Shown here one piece after another: positions 35,619-35,658 of a DNA stretch of 35,658 nucleotides (positions within the stretch are counted from its first letter, which is position 1; each line of letters begins with the position of its first letter). The notes under the pieces are model-generated. The model saw only the letters and a list, made by a program, of their open reading frames with translations. It was not told where the DNA came from and ran no database searches. The stretch is from Saprospiraceae bacterium. Its GTDB lineage: Bacteria > Bacteroidota > Bacteroidia > Chitinophagales > Saprospiraceae. The position numbers and the translations under genes are program-made. The DNA lies in NCBI GenBank assembly GCA_029212405.1, contig JARGNR010000015.1, positions 53,865 to 89,522 on the forward strand. The letters run 5' to 3'.

Positions 35619-35658
35619 GTCTACCCTTTAGATTCTAGATCAGGGTGATTCAGGAGTT

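Overview
The window looks like a chromosomal segment of a free-living Bacteroidota bacterium, possibly of the Saprospiria/Lewinella type (inference). Evidence: AT-rich DNA; a type IX secretion (T9SS) C-terminal sorting domain; many lipoproteins; Bacteroidota-type TAnnTTTG promoter elements; little Shine-Dalgarno signal; and families such as DUF4292 and DUF3078. No tRNA, rRNA, CRISPR array, insertion sequence or phage gene was recognised.

Layout. 1-5650: the 3' part of a very large secreted repeat protein with an inserted beta-propeller and a T9SS tail, then a lipoprotein with two RskA-like domains. 5734-9903: a GCS2-type glutamate-cysteine ligase homologue fused to CBS domains, a PhoD-like lipoprotein phosphatase, an unknown protein, and a convergent NTF2-like secreted protein. 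9904-11371: a T9SS-tail relic, an Nfu iron-sulfur scaffold gene with its terminator, and a possibly decayed frame. 11372-13686: the F0 genes atpB-atpE-atpF, closed by a strong terminator without atpH, atpA or atpG; AtpB carries a His-rich N-terminal extension. 13801-19061: a GT87-like membrane glycosyltransferase, a DUF819 membrane protein, a secreted unknown, an alpha/beta hydrolase and a family 2 glycosyltransferase. 19111-26725 (minus strand): a TPR / DUF4292 lipoprotein / EnvC-like operon, a small membrane protein, a methyltransferase-fold lipoprotein and a class A penicillin-binding protein. 27139-29931: a sigma-70 family factor, a small companion protein, an MscS-type channel and a DUF3078-like outer-membrane protein. 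30026-35618: threonine synthase, then a close-packed group of M42 aminopeptidase, pterin-4a-carbinolamine dehydratase, sorbosone-dehydrogenase-like protein and lipoprotein trehalase.

How the genes fit together. Much of the region serves the cell envelope: peptidoglycan synthesis (PBP1A), division-site hydrolase activation (EnvC-like), outer-membrane lipoproteins, a mechanosensitive channel beside a sigma factor, and surface display through T9SS. The rest is core metabolism: Fe-S assembly, proton-driven ATP synthesis, threonine synthesis, and periplasmic phosphate and sugar use. Nothing seen is a clear new defence or mobile system. The most unusual items are the recently amplified repeat protein, the His-rich AtpB, the split ATP synthase cluster with an atpE-atpF hairpin, the GCS2-CBS fusion and the exported methyltransferase-fold lipoprotein.
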